Source of the DNA: Corynebacterium halotolerans
GTDB taxonomy: Bacteria > Actinomycetota > Actinomycetes > Mycobacteriales > Mycobacteriaceae
DNA length: 64,000 nucleotides
NCBI RefSeq assembly: GCF_001056295.1
Contig: NZ_JVMD01000007.1
Span: 1 to 64,000 of the forward strand
Reading direction: 5' to 3'
The first letter of the stretch is position 1. Every line of letters begins with the position of its first letter. The notes under the pieces are model-generated. The model was given only the letters and a program-made list of their open reading frames with translations. It made no database searches and was not told where the DNA came from. The translations under genes and the position numbers were made by a program. This document shows, piece by piece, positions 8,456-16,816 of the stretch.

Positions 8456-9202
8456 ATGAGCAACGGAAAACTTGTCCTCGTCCGCCATGGCCAGAGTGAG
8501 TGGAACGCGTCGAACCAGTTCACCGGCTGGTACGACGTCGCCCTGACCGACAAGGGCCGCGCGGAAGCCGTTCGCGCGGGCGAGATGATGGTCGAGGCCG
8601 GCCTGGAGCCGACCATCCTGTACACGTCGCTGCTGCGCCGCGCCATCAACACCGCCCACATCGCCCTCGACGTGGCGGACCGCCTGTGGATCCCGGTCGT
8701 GCGCGACTGGCGCCTCAACGAGCGCCACTACGGCGCCCTGCAGGGCCTGAACAAGGCCGAGACCAAGGAGAAGTACGGTGACGAGCAGTTCATGACGTGG
8801 CGCCGCTCCTACGACACCCCGCCGCCGGAGCTCGCCGACGACTCGCCGTACTCGCAGGCCAACGACCCGCGCTACGCGCACGTTGAGAACCCGCCGAAGA
8901 CGGAGTGCCTGAAGGACGTCCGCGAGCGCATGATCCCGTACTTCGAGGCCGAGATCCTGCCGCGCCTGAAGAACGGCGAGACCGTCATGCTCGCCGCGCA
9001 CGGCAACACCCTGCGCGCCATGCTCATGTACCTGGACGGCATCACCCCGGAGGACATCGCCGAGGTCAACGTCCCGACCGGCATCCCGCTGGTCTACGAG
9101 ATCGACGCCGACGGCAAGGTCCTGAACCCGGGCGGCACCTACCTGGACCCGGAGGCCGCCGCGGCCGGCGCCGCCGCCGTGGCCAACCAGGGCAACAAGT
9201 AA
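8456..9202 (+). CDS. gpmA: 2,3-bisphosphoglycerate-dependent phosphoglycerate mutase
   Basis: Interconverts 3- and 2-phosphoglycerate in glycolysis. The 248-residue product begins with the histidine phosphatase motif [12 protein letters not shown] and carries the family signatures [11 protein letters not shown] and [14 protein letters not shown], with both catalytic histidines. The C-terminus adds an alanine-rich tail (AAAAGAAAV). ATG 8456 is chosen over the in-frame ATG 8444 because the family starts here; a CATGAT box sits 7 nt upstream. It precedes senX3-regX3 as in M. tuberculosis, but has its own terminator. Confidence 0.97.
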   Translation: MSNGKLVLVRHGQSEWNASNQFTGWYDVALTDKGRAEAVRAGEMMVEAGLEPTILYTSLLRRAINTAHIALDVADRLWIPVVRDWRLNERHYGALQGLNKAETKEKYGDEQFMTWRRSYDTPPPELADDSPYSQANDPRYAHVENPPKTECLKDVRERMIPYFEAEILPRLKNGETVMLAAHGNTLRAMLMYLDGITPEDIAEVNVPTGIPLVYEIDADGKVLNPGGTYLDPEAAAAGAAAVANQGNK

Positions 9203-9293
9203 GGCCGGGCGCCAAGTAAAATCAGGGCAACGAGCAGCGAATACACGGCTGCGAGAGGAACGTGCTTTCCGGGCGCACGCCCCGGGAGGCCCC

Positions 9294-9327
9294 GGGCCGC
9301 GTCCGCTTCGGCGGGCGCGGCCCTTTT
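9294..9327 (+). terminator. Terminator of gpmA
   Basis: Arms gggccgcg and cgcggccc with a 14-nt loop followed by TTTT. It separates gpmA from the senX3 promoter. Confidence 0.7.
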
Positions 9328-9448
9328 CCGTGCCGGGGGAACGGCTTCGACCGGCGTCCCGGCGGGACCGGCGCGGCTCCGGGCCGGACGCGGGGCGGTG
9401 CTCGCGAAGGGGTGCCGGGGTCGGTCGGCGGGCTCGGCCGGGGGGCGA

Positions 9449-9461
9449 TAGGGTTGGTGCC
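9449..9461 (+). promoter_or_regulatory. senX3 leaderless promoter
   Basis: TAGGGT (9449-9454) ends 7 nt before the senX3 GTG. No Shine-Dalgarno is visible in the gap, so transcription and translation probably start together. Confidence 0.55.
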
Positions 9462-10610
9462 GTGACATCTACCATCCTCGCGGCTTTAGTGGGCGCGGCC
9501 GTCATGGCCGCGGTACTCATCGGCGGTGGTGCCGTGGCCGGTGTGGTCAAGTCGGTGTCCCGCAAGCGTTCCGGGGCGGAGGAGCGCGTCACCACCATCG
9601 CGCAGGTCCTGCACCTGGCCATCCAGGGCTCGCCCACCGGCGTGGTGGTCGTCGACATTTCGCGCGACGTGCTGCTGTCCAACCCGCAGGCACACCAGCT
9701 GGGCCTGATGCACGAGCGCGTGCTGCACGATCTCGGCTGGGAGGCCGCGCTCCGCGTGTTCGACACCCAGGAGGAGCAGGAGCTCAACCTGGTCATCCCC
9801 GCCCGCCGCGCCGGCGCGCCCGACAAGTCCGTCCGGTGCCTGGTCAGCCCCCTGACCATGTCCGACGACCGGTTCGTGGTGCTGTACGCCACCGACGAGT
9901 CGGAGCTGGTCCGCATGGAGGCCGCGCGCCGCGACTTCGTGGCCAACGTGTCGCACGAGCTGAAGACGCCCGTCGGCGCGATGAGCCTGCTGGTGGAGGC
10001 GCTGGCCGAGGCGAAGGGCGACCCGGAGGCGGTCGAGCACTTCAGCGAGAGCCTGACGCGCGAGGCCAAGCGGTTGTCGATGATGATCACCGAGCTGATC
10101 TCCCTGTCCAAGCTGCAGGGAGCCGAGGCGCTGCCGGACATGGAGCCGCTGCCGGTGGACGAGATCATCGACGCGGCGGTGCGCCGGACCAAGATCCTGG
10201 CGGATCAGGCGGGCATCACCGTCGGCACCGACTGCGAGGAGGGGCTGATGGTCATGGGCGACCGGTCGCTCCTGATCACCGCGGTGTCGAACCTGATCAC
10301 CAACGCCGTGAATTACTCGCCCGAGCAGACGCCGGTGAGCGTGTCGGTGAAGCTGACCGACGGCGACACCGTCGCCATCCGCGTCACCGACCGTGGCATC
10401 GGCATTTCGCTGGCGGACCAGGAGCGCATCTTCGAGCGGTTCTTCCGCGTCGACAAGGCCCGCTCGCGGTCGACGGGGGGAACCGGGTTGGGGCTGGCGA
10501 TCGTCAAACACGTCGTCGCGAACCACAAGGGTGCCATTAAGATCTGGAGCAGGCCCGGCACGGGGTCGACCTTCACACTCGAACTGCCGGCCCTGAAAAA
10601 GGAAGGATGA
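9462..10610 (+). CDS. senX3: Sensor histidine kinase, phosphate regulation
   Basis: Two-component kinase that pairs with RegX3 in the phosphate-starvation response of mycobacteria; the role here is inferred by homology and synteny. The 382-residue protein has one N-terminal membrane segment (about residues 4-30), a PAS-like region (about 45-150), a HisKA domain with phosphoacceptor His165 in FVANVSHELKTP, and an ATPase domain with the N box NLITNAVNYSP, DRGIGIS, the F box ERFFRVD and the G box GGTGLGLAIVKH. All catalytic boxes are intact. The GTG start is set by the leaderless promoter. regX3 follows after 7 nt. Confidence 0.93.
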   Translation: MTSTILAALVGAAVMAAVLIGGGAVAGVVKSVSRKRSGAEERVTTIAQVLHLAIQGSPTGVVVVDISRDVLLSNPQAHQLGLMHERVLHDLGWEAALRVFDTQEEQELNLVIPARRAGAPDKSVRCLVSPLTMSDDRFVVLYATDESELVRMEAARRDFVANVSHELKTPVGAMSLLVEALAEAKGDPEAVEHFSESLTREAKRLSMMITELISLSKLQGAEALPDMEPLPVDEIIDAAVRRTKILADQAGITVGTDCEEGLMVMGDRSLLITAVSNLITNAVNYSPEQTPVSVSVKLTDGDTVAIRVTDRGIGISLADQERIFERFFRVDKARSRSTGGTGLGLAIVKHVVANHKGAIKIWSRPGTGSTFTLELPALKKEG

Positions 10611-10617
10611 TCCACCC

Positions 10618-11310
10618 GTGACCTCCGTTCTGATCGTCGAAGACGAAGCCGCCCTCGCCGAACCCCTGGCGTTCCTGTTGAGGAAGGAGGGCTTCGAGGT
10701 CCGGCTCGCGGGCGACGGCCCGACGGCGCTGGCCGAGTTCGAGGCGAACCCCATCGACATCGTCCTCCTGGACCTCATGCTGCCCGGCATGAGCGGCACG
10801 GAGGTGTGCAAGAACATCCGCCTGCGCTCCAACGTCCCGGTGATCATGGTGACCGCGCGCGACAGCGAGATCGACAAGGTCGTGGGCCTGGAGATCGGCG
10901 CCGACGACTACGTGACCAAGCCCTACAGCTCCCGCGAGCTCATCGCCCGCATCCGCGCGGTGCTGCGCCGCGGCGGCGAGCCGGAGTTCGACGACGAGGA
11001 GCTGGAGGAGGATGTCCTGCGCGGCGGGCGCGTGGTCATGGACGTCGAGCGGCACGTCGTCACCGTCGACGAAGAGCCGGTGTCCATGCCCCTGAAGGAA
11101 TTCGACCTGCTGGAGTACCTGCTGCGCAACAGCGGCCGGGTGCTCACCCGCGGCCAGCTCATCGACCGCGTGTGGGGCGCCGATTACGTCGGCGACACCA
11201 AGACCCTCGACGTGCACATCAAGCGCCTGCGCTCGAAGATCGAGGTCAACCCGTCGCGCCCCCGTCACCTGGTCACGGTGCGCGGGCTGGGCTACAAGTT
11301 CGAGGAGTAG
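10618..11310 (+). CDS. regX3: Response regulator, OmpR family
   Basis: 230 residues: receiver domain with phosphoacceptor Asp52 (VLLDLMLPG), the conserved Thr and Lys (VTARD, DDYVTKPY), and a C-terminal winged-helix DNA-binding domain ending HLVTVRGLGYKFE. Cotranscribed with senX3: the GTG lies 7 nt after its stop, with GGAAGG as Shine-Dalgarno. In mycobacteria RegX3 activates phosphate-scavenging genes. It is convergent with the next gene with only 36 nt between stops. Confidence 0.95.
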   Translation: MTSVLIVEDEAALAEPLAFLLRKEGFEVRLAGDGPTALAEFEANPIDIVLLDLMLPGMSGTEVCKNIRLRSNVPVIMVTARDSEIDKVVGLEIGADDYVTKPYSSRELIARIRAVLRRGGEPEFDDEELEEDVLRGGRVVMDVERHVVTVDEEPVSMPLKEFDLLEYLLRNSGRVLTRGQLIDRVWGADYVGDTKTLDVHIKRLRSKIEVNPSRPRHLVTVRGLGYKFEE

Positions 11311-11346
11311 GCCGGACCCCGTCCCCGGCGTCGTCGTGAAGCGGGA

Positions 11347-12291
11347 TCAGACCTCGCCCGCGGCCAGCCCCTCGCGTGCCGCCCGCGTCGCGGGGTGGAT
11401 GGCCAGCAGCGGATATCCCGACGGGTCGAAGGCGCCCGCGAGCCCGGCGGATTCCCGGGCGCGGCAGTGGTCGGCGAGGATCTCGTAGCAGGCCTCGCCG
11501 ATGAGCTCGACGAGCTCCGACCTGTGCGACTTCCAGATCGCGTCGGCGTGCCCGTGGGCGCCCGGGTCGCCGGTGCAGTACCAGTCGAAGTCCTCGCCGC
11601 CGTCGCCCCAGCCGCGGCGGTCGTATTCGGTGATGGTGGTGCGCAGGATCTCGTGGCCGTCGGGCCGGTCCTCGTAGGCCTCCAGGCGGCGGAGGGGGAG
11701 CTGCCAGCACACGTCCGGCTTGGCCTTCACGTGGTCGACGCCGTGGGCGGCGGCCCACTGGTGCAGGGCGCAGCCGGCGCCGCCGGGCCAGCCGGCGCGG
11801 TTGGCGAAGATGCAGGCGCCGTCGATGACGGGCGTCTTCAGCGCGGGCTCGGGGTTGCCGTCCTCGTCGTCGAGTTCGTCCCACTCCAGCCAGGGCTCCA
11901 GCGGCTCGCCCGTGCCGGAGTCGATTTCGCGGAACCAGGCGGTGACGGCCTTCGGCCGGTTCTGCCACCATCCGCTTTCCGACGGCCCGTCCCCGGCGTC
12001 GGCCTCCATCGCCCGGACGGTTTCCGTGAGGCGGTCGCGGTCGTCCTCGTCGCAGAGGAACGCGCCGTGGCCGCAGCAGCCGACGTCCGGGTTGCCGGAG
12101 TCGATGCCGCGGCAGGCGTCGGTGCCGAACACGCACGAGTACGTGGACAGGAGCCACGTGAGATCGCAGGTGATCGTGTGGTCGGGGTCGTCCGGATCGG
12201 TGAATTCGAACCATTCGCGGGGGAAGTCGGGAGCGACCTCCGCCGGCGAAGGCGCGGTTCCGCGTCCGGCGCGGGGGTGGAGCTGATTCAC
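11347..12291 (-). CDS. Conserved cysteine-rich protein, Rv0495c-like
   Basis: 314 residues of unknown function; position between regX3 and ppx matches M. tuberculosis Rv0495c. It has at least eleven cysteines, several clustered ([42 protein letters not shown]), suggesting a metal or iron-sulfur site; no membrane segment or signal peptide. GTG 12291 is taken as start because TACCGT on the minus strand (12300-12305) ends 8 nt upstream, overlapping a palindrome shared with the divergent ppx promoter. Confidence 0.8.
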   Translation of the reverse strand: MNQLHPRAGRGTAPSPAEVAPDFPREWFEFTDPDDPDHTITCDLTWLLSTYSCVFGTDACRGIDSGNPDVGCCGHGAFLCDEDDRDRLTETVRAMEADAGDGPSESGWWQNRPKAVTAWFREIDSGTGEPLEPWLEWDELDDEDGNPEPALKTPVIDGACIFANRAGWPGGAGCALHQWAAAHGVDHVKAKPDVCWQLPLRRLEAYEDRPDGHEILRTTITEYDRRGWGDGGEDFDWYCTGDPGAHGHADAIWKSHRSELVELIGEACYEILADHCRARESAGLAGAFDPSGYPLLAIHPATRAAREGLAAGEV

Positions 12292-12299
12292 ACCGGAAC

Positions 12300-12318
12300 A
12301 CGGTAGACCGTCTACCCT
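12300..12318. promoter_or_regulatory. Palindrome over divergent -10 boxes, Rv0495c-like gene and ppx
   Basis: GGTAGACCGTCTACC (12302-12316) has perfect 7-bp arms around one base. Minus-strand TACCGT (12300-12305) and plus-strand TACCCT (12313-12318) are the two -10 boxes and lie on its shoulders. A regulator bound here would block both promoters. A related 12-mer ACGGTCTACCGT occurs upstream of hemA (19580-19591). Confidence 0.5.
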
Positions 12319-12325
12319 GAGACAC

Positions 12326-13264
12326 GTGCGATTAGGTGTATTGGACGTTGGCAGCAATACCGTTCATTTGGTGATGGTCGATGCCCGCCGAGGCGGGCAC
12401 CCCACGCCGATGAGCGATACCAAGTCGACGATGAAGCTGGTCGAGTACCTGGACGACGACAACGATCTGTCGAGGAAGGGCATCGACAAGCTCACGGGCT
12501 ACGTCGCCGAGGCCAAGGGCCTCGTCGACCAGATGCGGTGCGAGGAAATGATCAGCTTCGCCACCTCGGCCGTCCGCGACGCCCGCAATTCCGATGAAGT
12601 CCTGGATCACGTGGAGAAGGAGACCGGCATCCGGCTGGAGATCCTCTCCGGCGAGGACGAGGCGCGATTGACCTTCCTGGCGGTGCGCCGCTGGTACGGC
12701 TGGTCCGCCGGGCGCATCGTCAACCTCGACATCGGCGGCGGCTCGCTGGAGCTGACCTCCGGCACCGACGAGGACCCGGATGCGGCGTACTCGCTGCTGC
12801 TGGGTGCGGGCCGGCTGACCCACGAATGGTTCGACACCGACCCGCCGGAGCGCAAGAAGATCGACCTGCTGCGCGATTACATCGACGCCGAGCTCGTCGA
12901 GCCGGCCCGACATCTGCGCACCCTGGGCGACCCGGATCTGGCCGTGGCGACGTCGAAGACGTTCCGCACCCTGGCCCGCCTCACCGGTGCCGCGCCTAGT
13001 TCCGCCGGGCCGCGCGTCAAGCGCACGCTCACCGCCCCCGGCCTGCGCCAACTGATCGCCTTCATCTCCCGCATGACCGCCGCCGACCGTGCCGAACTGG
13101 AGGGCGTGAGCTCGAATCGCTCGCACCAGATCGTCGCCGGTGCGCTCGTTGCCGAGGCAAGTATGCGAGCATTGGGGATTGAGCAGGTGGAGATTTGCCC
13201 GTGGGCGCTGCGAGAGGGCGTGATCCTGCGCCGACTCGACAGCAATCTGTACGGAAAGGGATGA
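12326..13264 (+). CDS. ppx: Ppx/GppA phosphatase family protein
   Basis: 312-residue member of the exopolyphosphatase/guanosine pentaphosphatase family, acting on polyphosphate or pppGpp in the cytosol. It has the ASKHA phosphate-binding motifs [12 protein letters not shown] near the N-terminus and [11 protein letters not shown] in the middle, plus [10 protein letters not shown] and the catalytic glutamate region [10 protein letters not shown]. The GTG start follows TACCCT by 7 nt. The following membrane protein starts 1 nt after the stop, so both form one transcript. Which substrate is preferred cannot be decided. Confidence 0.92.
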   Translation: MRLGVLDVGSNTVHLVMVDARRGGHPTPMSDTKSTMKLVEYLDDDNDLSRKGIDKLTGYVAEAKGLVDQMRCEEMISFATSAVRDARNSDEVLDHVEKETGIRLEILSGEDEARLTFLAVRRWYGWSAGRIVNLDIGGGSLELTSGTDEDPDAAYSLLLGAGRLTHEWFDTDPPERKKIDLLRDYIDAELVEPARHLRTLGDPDLAVATSKTFRTLARLTGAAPSSAGPRVKRTLTAPGLRQLIAFISRMTAADRAELEGVSSNRSHQIVAGALVAEASMRALGIEQVEICPWALREGVILRRLDSNLYGKG

Positions 13265-13265
13265 G

Positions 13266-14945
13266 ATGAGCGAGGAAAAGCTCACCGTTGCCGAGTTGCT
13301 GGCGCGCCGTGAAAAGGAACGGGGCGACTCCGCCGCGTCCGAGGATCGCCCGCGCCGCCGGCGCCGCAGCCTGGAGGAAGGCGGCGTCTCCGTCGCCGAA
13401 CTGACGGGCGGGATCCCGCGCGTCAAGGCCGCCGGGCCGCGGCGCGGCGCCCATGCCGTGGTCGAGGACGAGGATCGCGACGACAGGCACGCGGCCCGAC
13501 CCGCCGAAGCGGCGGAGTCCTCCGAGGCCACCGAGGCCGCCGAGGTTTCGTCGACCGAGGAGGCTGCGGCCGCGGAGGAGCGCGTCGCCGAGCGGGCGGC
13601 GCAGCCCGTGGAAGAACCCGTTGCCGAAGCGCCCGTCGCCGAGGAACCCGTTGCGGACGAACCCGCCGCCGAGGTCGCGGACGAGCCCGTGGCCGAGGAG
13701 CCCGAGTACGAGTACGTTCCCGAGCCGGTTGCCGAGCGGGCCACCGAACGCGCTCCGGAGCCGCCGGCCGAGGAGCCGGTTGTCGAGGCCCCGGTTGATG
13801 AGGTGTCGGCCGAGGAGCCGGTCGCCGAGGTTCCCGCGGAGGAGCCGGTCGTCGCAAAGCCCGCCCCGGAACGCGTCGCCGAGCCCGCCGCCGCGGAGGA
13901 ACCCGCCGAGACCCGCGATCCGTTCGCGGTCCCGCAGGCCGTCCCCGTCGACCCGCGCCCGGTGATGGCCAACGACGAGACCGGCGAGATCACCTTCACG
14001 TTCACCAAGTTCCACGATGCCCGCACGGCCAGCCGGCCCGTCGCCGACATCGGCCCGGTGGCCCGCGAGGTTCTCCAGGGCTCGATGGCCTACGACGACC
14101 GTCCGACGAACATCCTCCCGGTGATCGACGACGGCGAGGGCTACCGCGACGACCGCGGGGACGAGCCGTCGCCGGCCTCCGCCAAGACGTCGGAGTTCAC
14201 CCGGGTCGACGGCGAGTCCGACGACCGCGCCTTCGACGGTTCCGCGATCGCCGGCGCCGGTGCCGTGGGCGGTGCCGCCGCCATGGCCGACCACGTCGAC
14301 GACGTGCCCGCGGCCTACCGCGAACGCGAGCGGGAGCATGCGGAGCACCCGGTGGGTGCCGACGCCTTCGACGGCCCCGATCACGAGGACGCCGAGGCCA
14401 CCCGTGCCTTCGACGGGTCGTCGCTGACCGGCGAGCGCTACGACGACGCACGGTACGACGATGCGCGCTACGACGACGAGCGCTACGACGATCGCCATGA
14501 CGATGCGCGCTACGACGACGAGCGCTACGACGACCGCCGTGACGACGCCCGGTACGCGGACGAGGACTTCGGCGAGGACCGGCGCCGCGACGCCGCGGAC
14601 TTCGACGGTGACCCGGCGACCGCCGAAGCTCCGGCCGTGCCGGAGTCGGGTGCGACGAAGAAGTCCCGCGACGACTACGCCGAGGACAACTCGCTGAGCA
14701 TCGGCCTGCTGATCGCCCAGACCGTCGTCGGCCTGCTCATCGGCGGCCTGGTCTTCGCGCTCTTCACGTTCCTGTGGGTGAGCCTCCCGGTGCCGGTCGT
14801 CGCCGTCATCGCGGTGGTCTTTGCGCTGGGGCTTGTCGTCGCCGTCAACCTCGTCCGCCGTGAACGAGACCGCCTGACCCCGATCCTCGCAGGCATCGTC
14901 GGCCTGGTGGTTTCCTTCGCGCCGTACGTGATCACTTTGCTGTGA
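13266..14945 (+). CDS. Acidic, repeat-rich membrane protein (Rv0497-like)
   Basis: 559 residues. The conserved N-terminus (LTVAELLARREKE, RRRRRSLEEGGVSVAELTG) matches the family that follows ppx in mycobacteria and corynebacteria. Residues about 75-225 are low-complexity Glu/Pro/Ala/Val repeats of the EEPVAE type; residues 391-433 are a tandem Arg-Tyr-Asp-Asp array; the C-terminus (about 480-559) has two to three membrane segments. The long soluble part is probably cytoplasmic and disordered. Function unknown. It has overlapping transcription with ppx and ends before a strong terminator. Confidence 0.82.
   Translation: MSEEKLTVAELLARREKERGDSAASEDRPRRRRRSLEEGGVSVAELTGGIPRVKAAGPRRGAHAVVEDEDRDDRHAARPAEAAESSEATEAAEVSSTEEAAAAEERVAERAAQPVEEPVAEAPVAEEPVADEPAAEVADEPVAEEPEYEYVPEPVAERATERAPEPPAEEPVVEAPVDEVSAEEPVAEVPAEEPVVAKPAPERVAEPAAAEEPAETRDPFAVPQAVPVDPRPVMANDETGEITFTFTKFHDARTASRPVADIGPVAREVLQGSMAYDDRPTNILPVIDDGEGYRDDRGDEPSPASAKTSEFTRVDGESDDRAFDGSAIAGAGAVGGAAAMADHVDDVPAAYREREREHAEHPVGADAFDGPDHEDAEATRAFDGSSLTGERYDDARYDDARYDDERYDDRHDDARYDDERYDDRRDDARYADEDFGEDRRRDAADFDGDPATAEAPAVPESGATKKSRDDYAEDNSLSIGLLIAQTVVGLLIGGLVFALFTFLWVSLPVPVVAVIAVVFALGLVVAVNLVRRERDRLTPILAGIVGLVVSFAPYVITLL
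14436..14564 (+). repeat. 12-bp tandem repeats encoding RYDD units
   Basis: In-frame imperfect 12-bp units encode repeated Arg-Tyr-Asp-Asp with Ala, Glu and Arg variants. The array is inside the Rv0497-like gene, and its copy number is likely to vary between strains. Confidence 0.8.
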
Positions 14946-14984
14946 TCGCCCGCCGGGGGCGGCGTCGCCCCCGGTGCCCCGCAA

Positions 14985-15020
14985 GCGCCCCTCCCCGGTT
15001 AGCCAAGGAGGGGCGCTTTT
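14985..15020 (+). terminator. Terminator of the ppx operon
   Basis: Perfect 10-bp arms gcgcccctcc and ggaggggcgc followed by TTTT. A second GC-rich hairpin (14952-14973) precedes it. It ends 17 nt before proC. Confidence 0.8.
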
Positions 15021-15036
15021 GGCACACTGGCCTCCC

Positions 15037-15882
15037 ATGACACGAATTGCGGTTATCGGCGGAGGAAAGATCGGCGGCGCCCTCATCGGCGGCCTCATCG
15101 ACGGCGGAGTGGACCCCAAGTGCATCTACCTGGTGCAGCGGTCGCCCGAGCGTCGCAAGGAGCTGCGGGACATGTACGGCATCGTCGACGCCGATGACGC
15201 CGAGCAGGCCGTGGACGGCGCCGACGTCGTGTTCCTGTGCGTGAAGCCGCACGGCATCGTGCCGCTGCTGGAGGAGATCTCCGGGGTCATCGACGAGGGC
15301 GAGGGCGACACCGTCGTGGCGTCCATGGCCGCGGGCATCACCCTCGACGAGCTGGAGTCCGTCTGCGCCGTCGGGACGCCCGTCCTGCGCGTCATGCCCA
15401 ACACCCCGATGCTCGTGGGCCGGGGCGTCAACGCCATCGCCCCGGGCCGCTTCGCCAACGACGACCACGTCGATCAGGTCCGCTCGCTGCTGGAGAAGGT
15501 CGGCCACGTCGAGGTCGTCGAGGAGAAGCAGATGGACGCCGTCACCGCGGTGTCCGGCTCCGGCCCCGCGTACTTCTTCCAGTTCGTCGAGGCCATGGTC
15601 GACTCGGGCGTGACGCTGGGCCTCAAGCGCGATCAGGCGCAGCGCCTGGCCACCGCCACCGCCCTGGGCGCCGCGGAGATGATGATGGCGGAAGGCGCCG
15701 ACCCGGTGTCGCTGCGCGCCGACGTCTCCTCGCCCGGCGGCACCACCGCCGCCGCGACGAGCACCTTCGAGGAGGAGGGCCTGCGCCGCGCGGTCATCCG
15801 CGCCATGCGCGCCTGCCACGACAAGTCCGCGTCGATGGGCCGCCCGGCCGGCAAGTCGTCCGGCAAATCCTCCGGCAAGTGA
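15037..15882 (+). CDS. proC: Pyrroline-5-carboxylate reductase
   Basis: Last step of proline synthesis, NAD(P)H-dependent reduction of pyrroline-5-carboxylate. The 281-residue protein has the N-terminal Rossmann motif VIGGGKIGGALIGG, the RVMPNTP loop and the C-terminal signature TAVSGSGPAYFFQ followed by the SSPGGTTAA motif. A short Ser/Gly/Lys-rich tail (GKSSGKSSGK) is an extension. ATG 15037 lies just after the upstream terminator; a CACACT box 8 nt before it suggests leaderless initiation. Its place before the HTH/bS22 genes matches Rv0500. Confidence 0.96.
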   Translation: MTRIAVIGGGKIGGALIGGLIDGGVDPKCIYLVQRSPERRKELRDMYGIVDADDAEQAVDGADVVFLCVKPHGIVPLLEEISGVIDEGEGDTVVASMAAGITLDELESVCAVGTPVLRVMPNTPMLVGRGVNAIAPGRFANDDHVDQVRSLLEKVGHVEVVEEKQMDAVTAVSGSGPAYFFQFVEAMVDSGVTLGLKRDQAQRLATATALGAAEMMMAEGADPVSLRADVSSPGGTTAAATSTFEEEGLRRAVIRAMRACHDKSASMGRPAGKSSGKSSGK

Positions 15883-15987
15883 GCGGACCCGACCCGTCGT
15901 CAAGCGGGGCCGGGTAGGAGATCTGCGGCCTCGCGCCGCACGCACCGCCCCCGACCGCCCCACCCCGGCGAAAAACGCCGGACCGAG

Positions 15988-16013
15988 CCCTCCCGCCCCC
16001 GCGGGAGGGTTTT
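15988..16013 (+). terminator. Terminator of proC, within a 328-nt gap
   Basis: Arms ccctcccgc and gcgggaggg with a CCCC loop, then TTTT. The gap 15883-16210 also holds a small hairpin with AAAAA loop (15965-15981) and the promoter of the HTH gene (TAGGGT at 16125-16130). No further gene is seen in it. Confidence 0.75.
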
Positions 16014-16210
16014 CGCAGTTGAAGGGTGGCGCGGGGCGGTTTCCACCTGCCCGGGTGTTCCGACAACAACAGTAACGGTCGCCCCATTCGCGCCCTTGTA
16101 TCGCATTGGCACCACCGATAACGGTAGGGTTTAAGAAGCAACCGCGTGTTCACAGTCTCTGCAGGAGGGGAAGCCTGCAGCGCGCGGAGTGCGCTGAAGG
16201 GAATGCGATT

Positions 16211-16402
16211 ATGACGAATGCCGAGAACGGGACGTTTCTGACGGTGGCCGAGGTCGCCGAGATCATGCGGGTGTCCAAGATGACCGTGTACCGCCTGGTC
16301 CACGCCGGCGAGCTGCCGGCCGTGCGCGTCGGACGCTCCTTCCGCGTCCACGAAAGCGCGGTGAAGACGTACCTCGACTCGTCCTTCTACGACGCCGGGT
16401 AG
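16211..16402 (+). CDS. Small excisionase-type helix-turn-helix protein
   Basis: 63-residue MerR/excisionase-like DNA-binding protein: FLTVAEVAEIMRVSKMTVYR forms the helix-turn-helix and GELPAVRVGRSFRV the wing. Despite the excisionase label it is a conserved actinobacterial gene next to proC and bS22 (Rv0500A-like), not a phage relic. The leader has a hairpin (arms ctgcagg 16159-16165 and cctgcag 16174-16180) that holds a GGAGGGG stretch in its loop, about 40 nt from the ATG, which could affect expression. Its targets are unknown. Confidence 0.88.
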   Translation: MTNAENGTFLTVAEVAEIMRVSKMTVYRLVHAGELPAVRVGRSFRVHESAVKTYLDSSFYDAG

Positions 16403-16456
16403 GCCATCCGACGGGTCGTCCGCCGCGTTTCGCGCAGGGTGGCGGGTGAGGGGCGT

Positions 16457-16487
16457 TTGACCCCGGCACCCGGCTCCCCGCTATGAT
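16457..16487 (+). promoter_or_regulatory. Promoter of the bS22 gene
   Basis: TTGACC (16457-16462) and TATGAT (16482-16487) with a 19-nt spacer give the best consensus-like promoter of this region. The expected transcript has a leader of roughly 115 nt that begins with a small hairpin (ggcgc/gcgcc, 16498-16512). Confidence 0.6.
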
Positions 16488-16609
16488 TGACCCGATTGGC
16501 GCTCGATGCGCCCCATGATTCGCCCCCGCACCCCGCGGAGGTAGCGCCCGGGGCATCGCGTCGGACGCGATAACCAGCACAGAAGTCAACGAATAGCGAG
16601 GTCGAGCCG

Positions 16610-16711
16610 ATGGGTTCCGTCATCAAGAAGCGCCGCAAGCGCATGTCGAAGAAGAAGCACCGCAAGATGCTCCGACGCACCCGAGTCCAGCGCCGGAAGC
16701 TCGGCAAGTAG
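16610..16711 (+). CDS. Ribosomal protein bS22 (AURKAIP1/COX24 domain)
   Basis: A 33-residue, extremely basic protein: [20 protein letters not shown] followed by [13 protein letters not shown]. It is almost identical to the mycobacterial Rv0500B-type protein seen in ribosome structures and named bS22, located on the small subunit near the decoding region. It is shorter than most gene finders accept. The ATG has a GAGGT element 8-12 nt upstream. Its consensus-like promoter fits the high expression expected of a ribosomal protein. Confidence 0.93.
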   Translation: MGSVIKKRRKRMSKKKHRKMLRRTRVQRRKLGK

Positions 16712-16816
16712 GTCCCGCGGCGGGTTTCCCGCCCCGAGGGCCCGCGACGCCCGCCCCACCACGCGTGGGGCGGGCGTTTCGCCGTTCCGGGGAAGCCTCC
16801 CGGTATCGTCGGGGGC

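Noticed and set aside
12302..12316. GGTAGACCGTCTACC as a second McbR site
   Set aside because: It has the TAGAC and GTCTA halves but a 1-nt spacer instead of six, so it does not match the McbR consensus. Kept as an unassigned palindrome.
14436..14564. Short regular repeats as a possible CRISPR array
   Set aside because: Units are 12 bp, have no spacers and encode an in-frame peptide repeat. No cas genes are present.
16211..16402. Excisionase-like gene as a sign of a prophage or integrated element
   Set aside because: It lies in the conserved proC-bS22 neighbourhood of actinobacteria, with no integrase, att repeats or composition change nearby.
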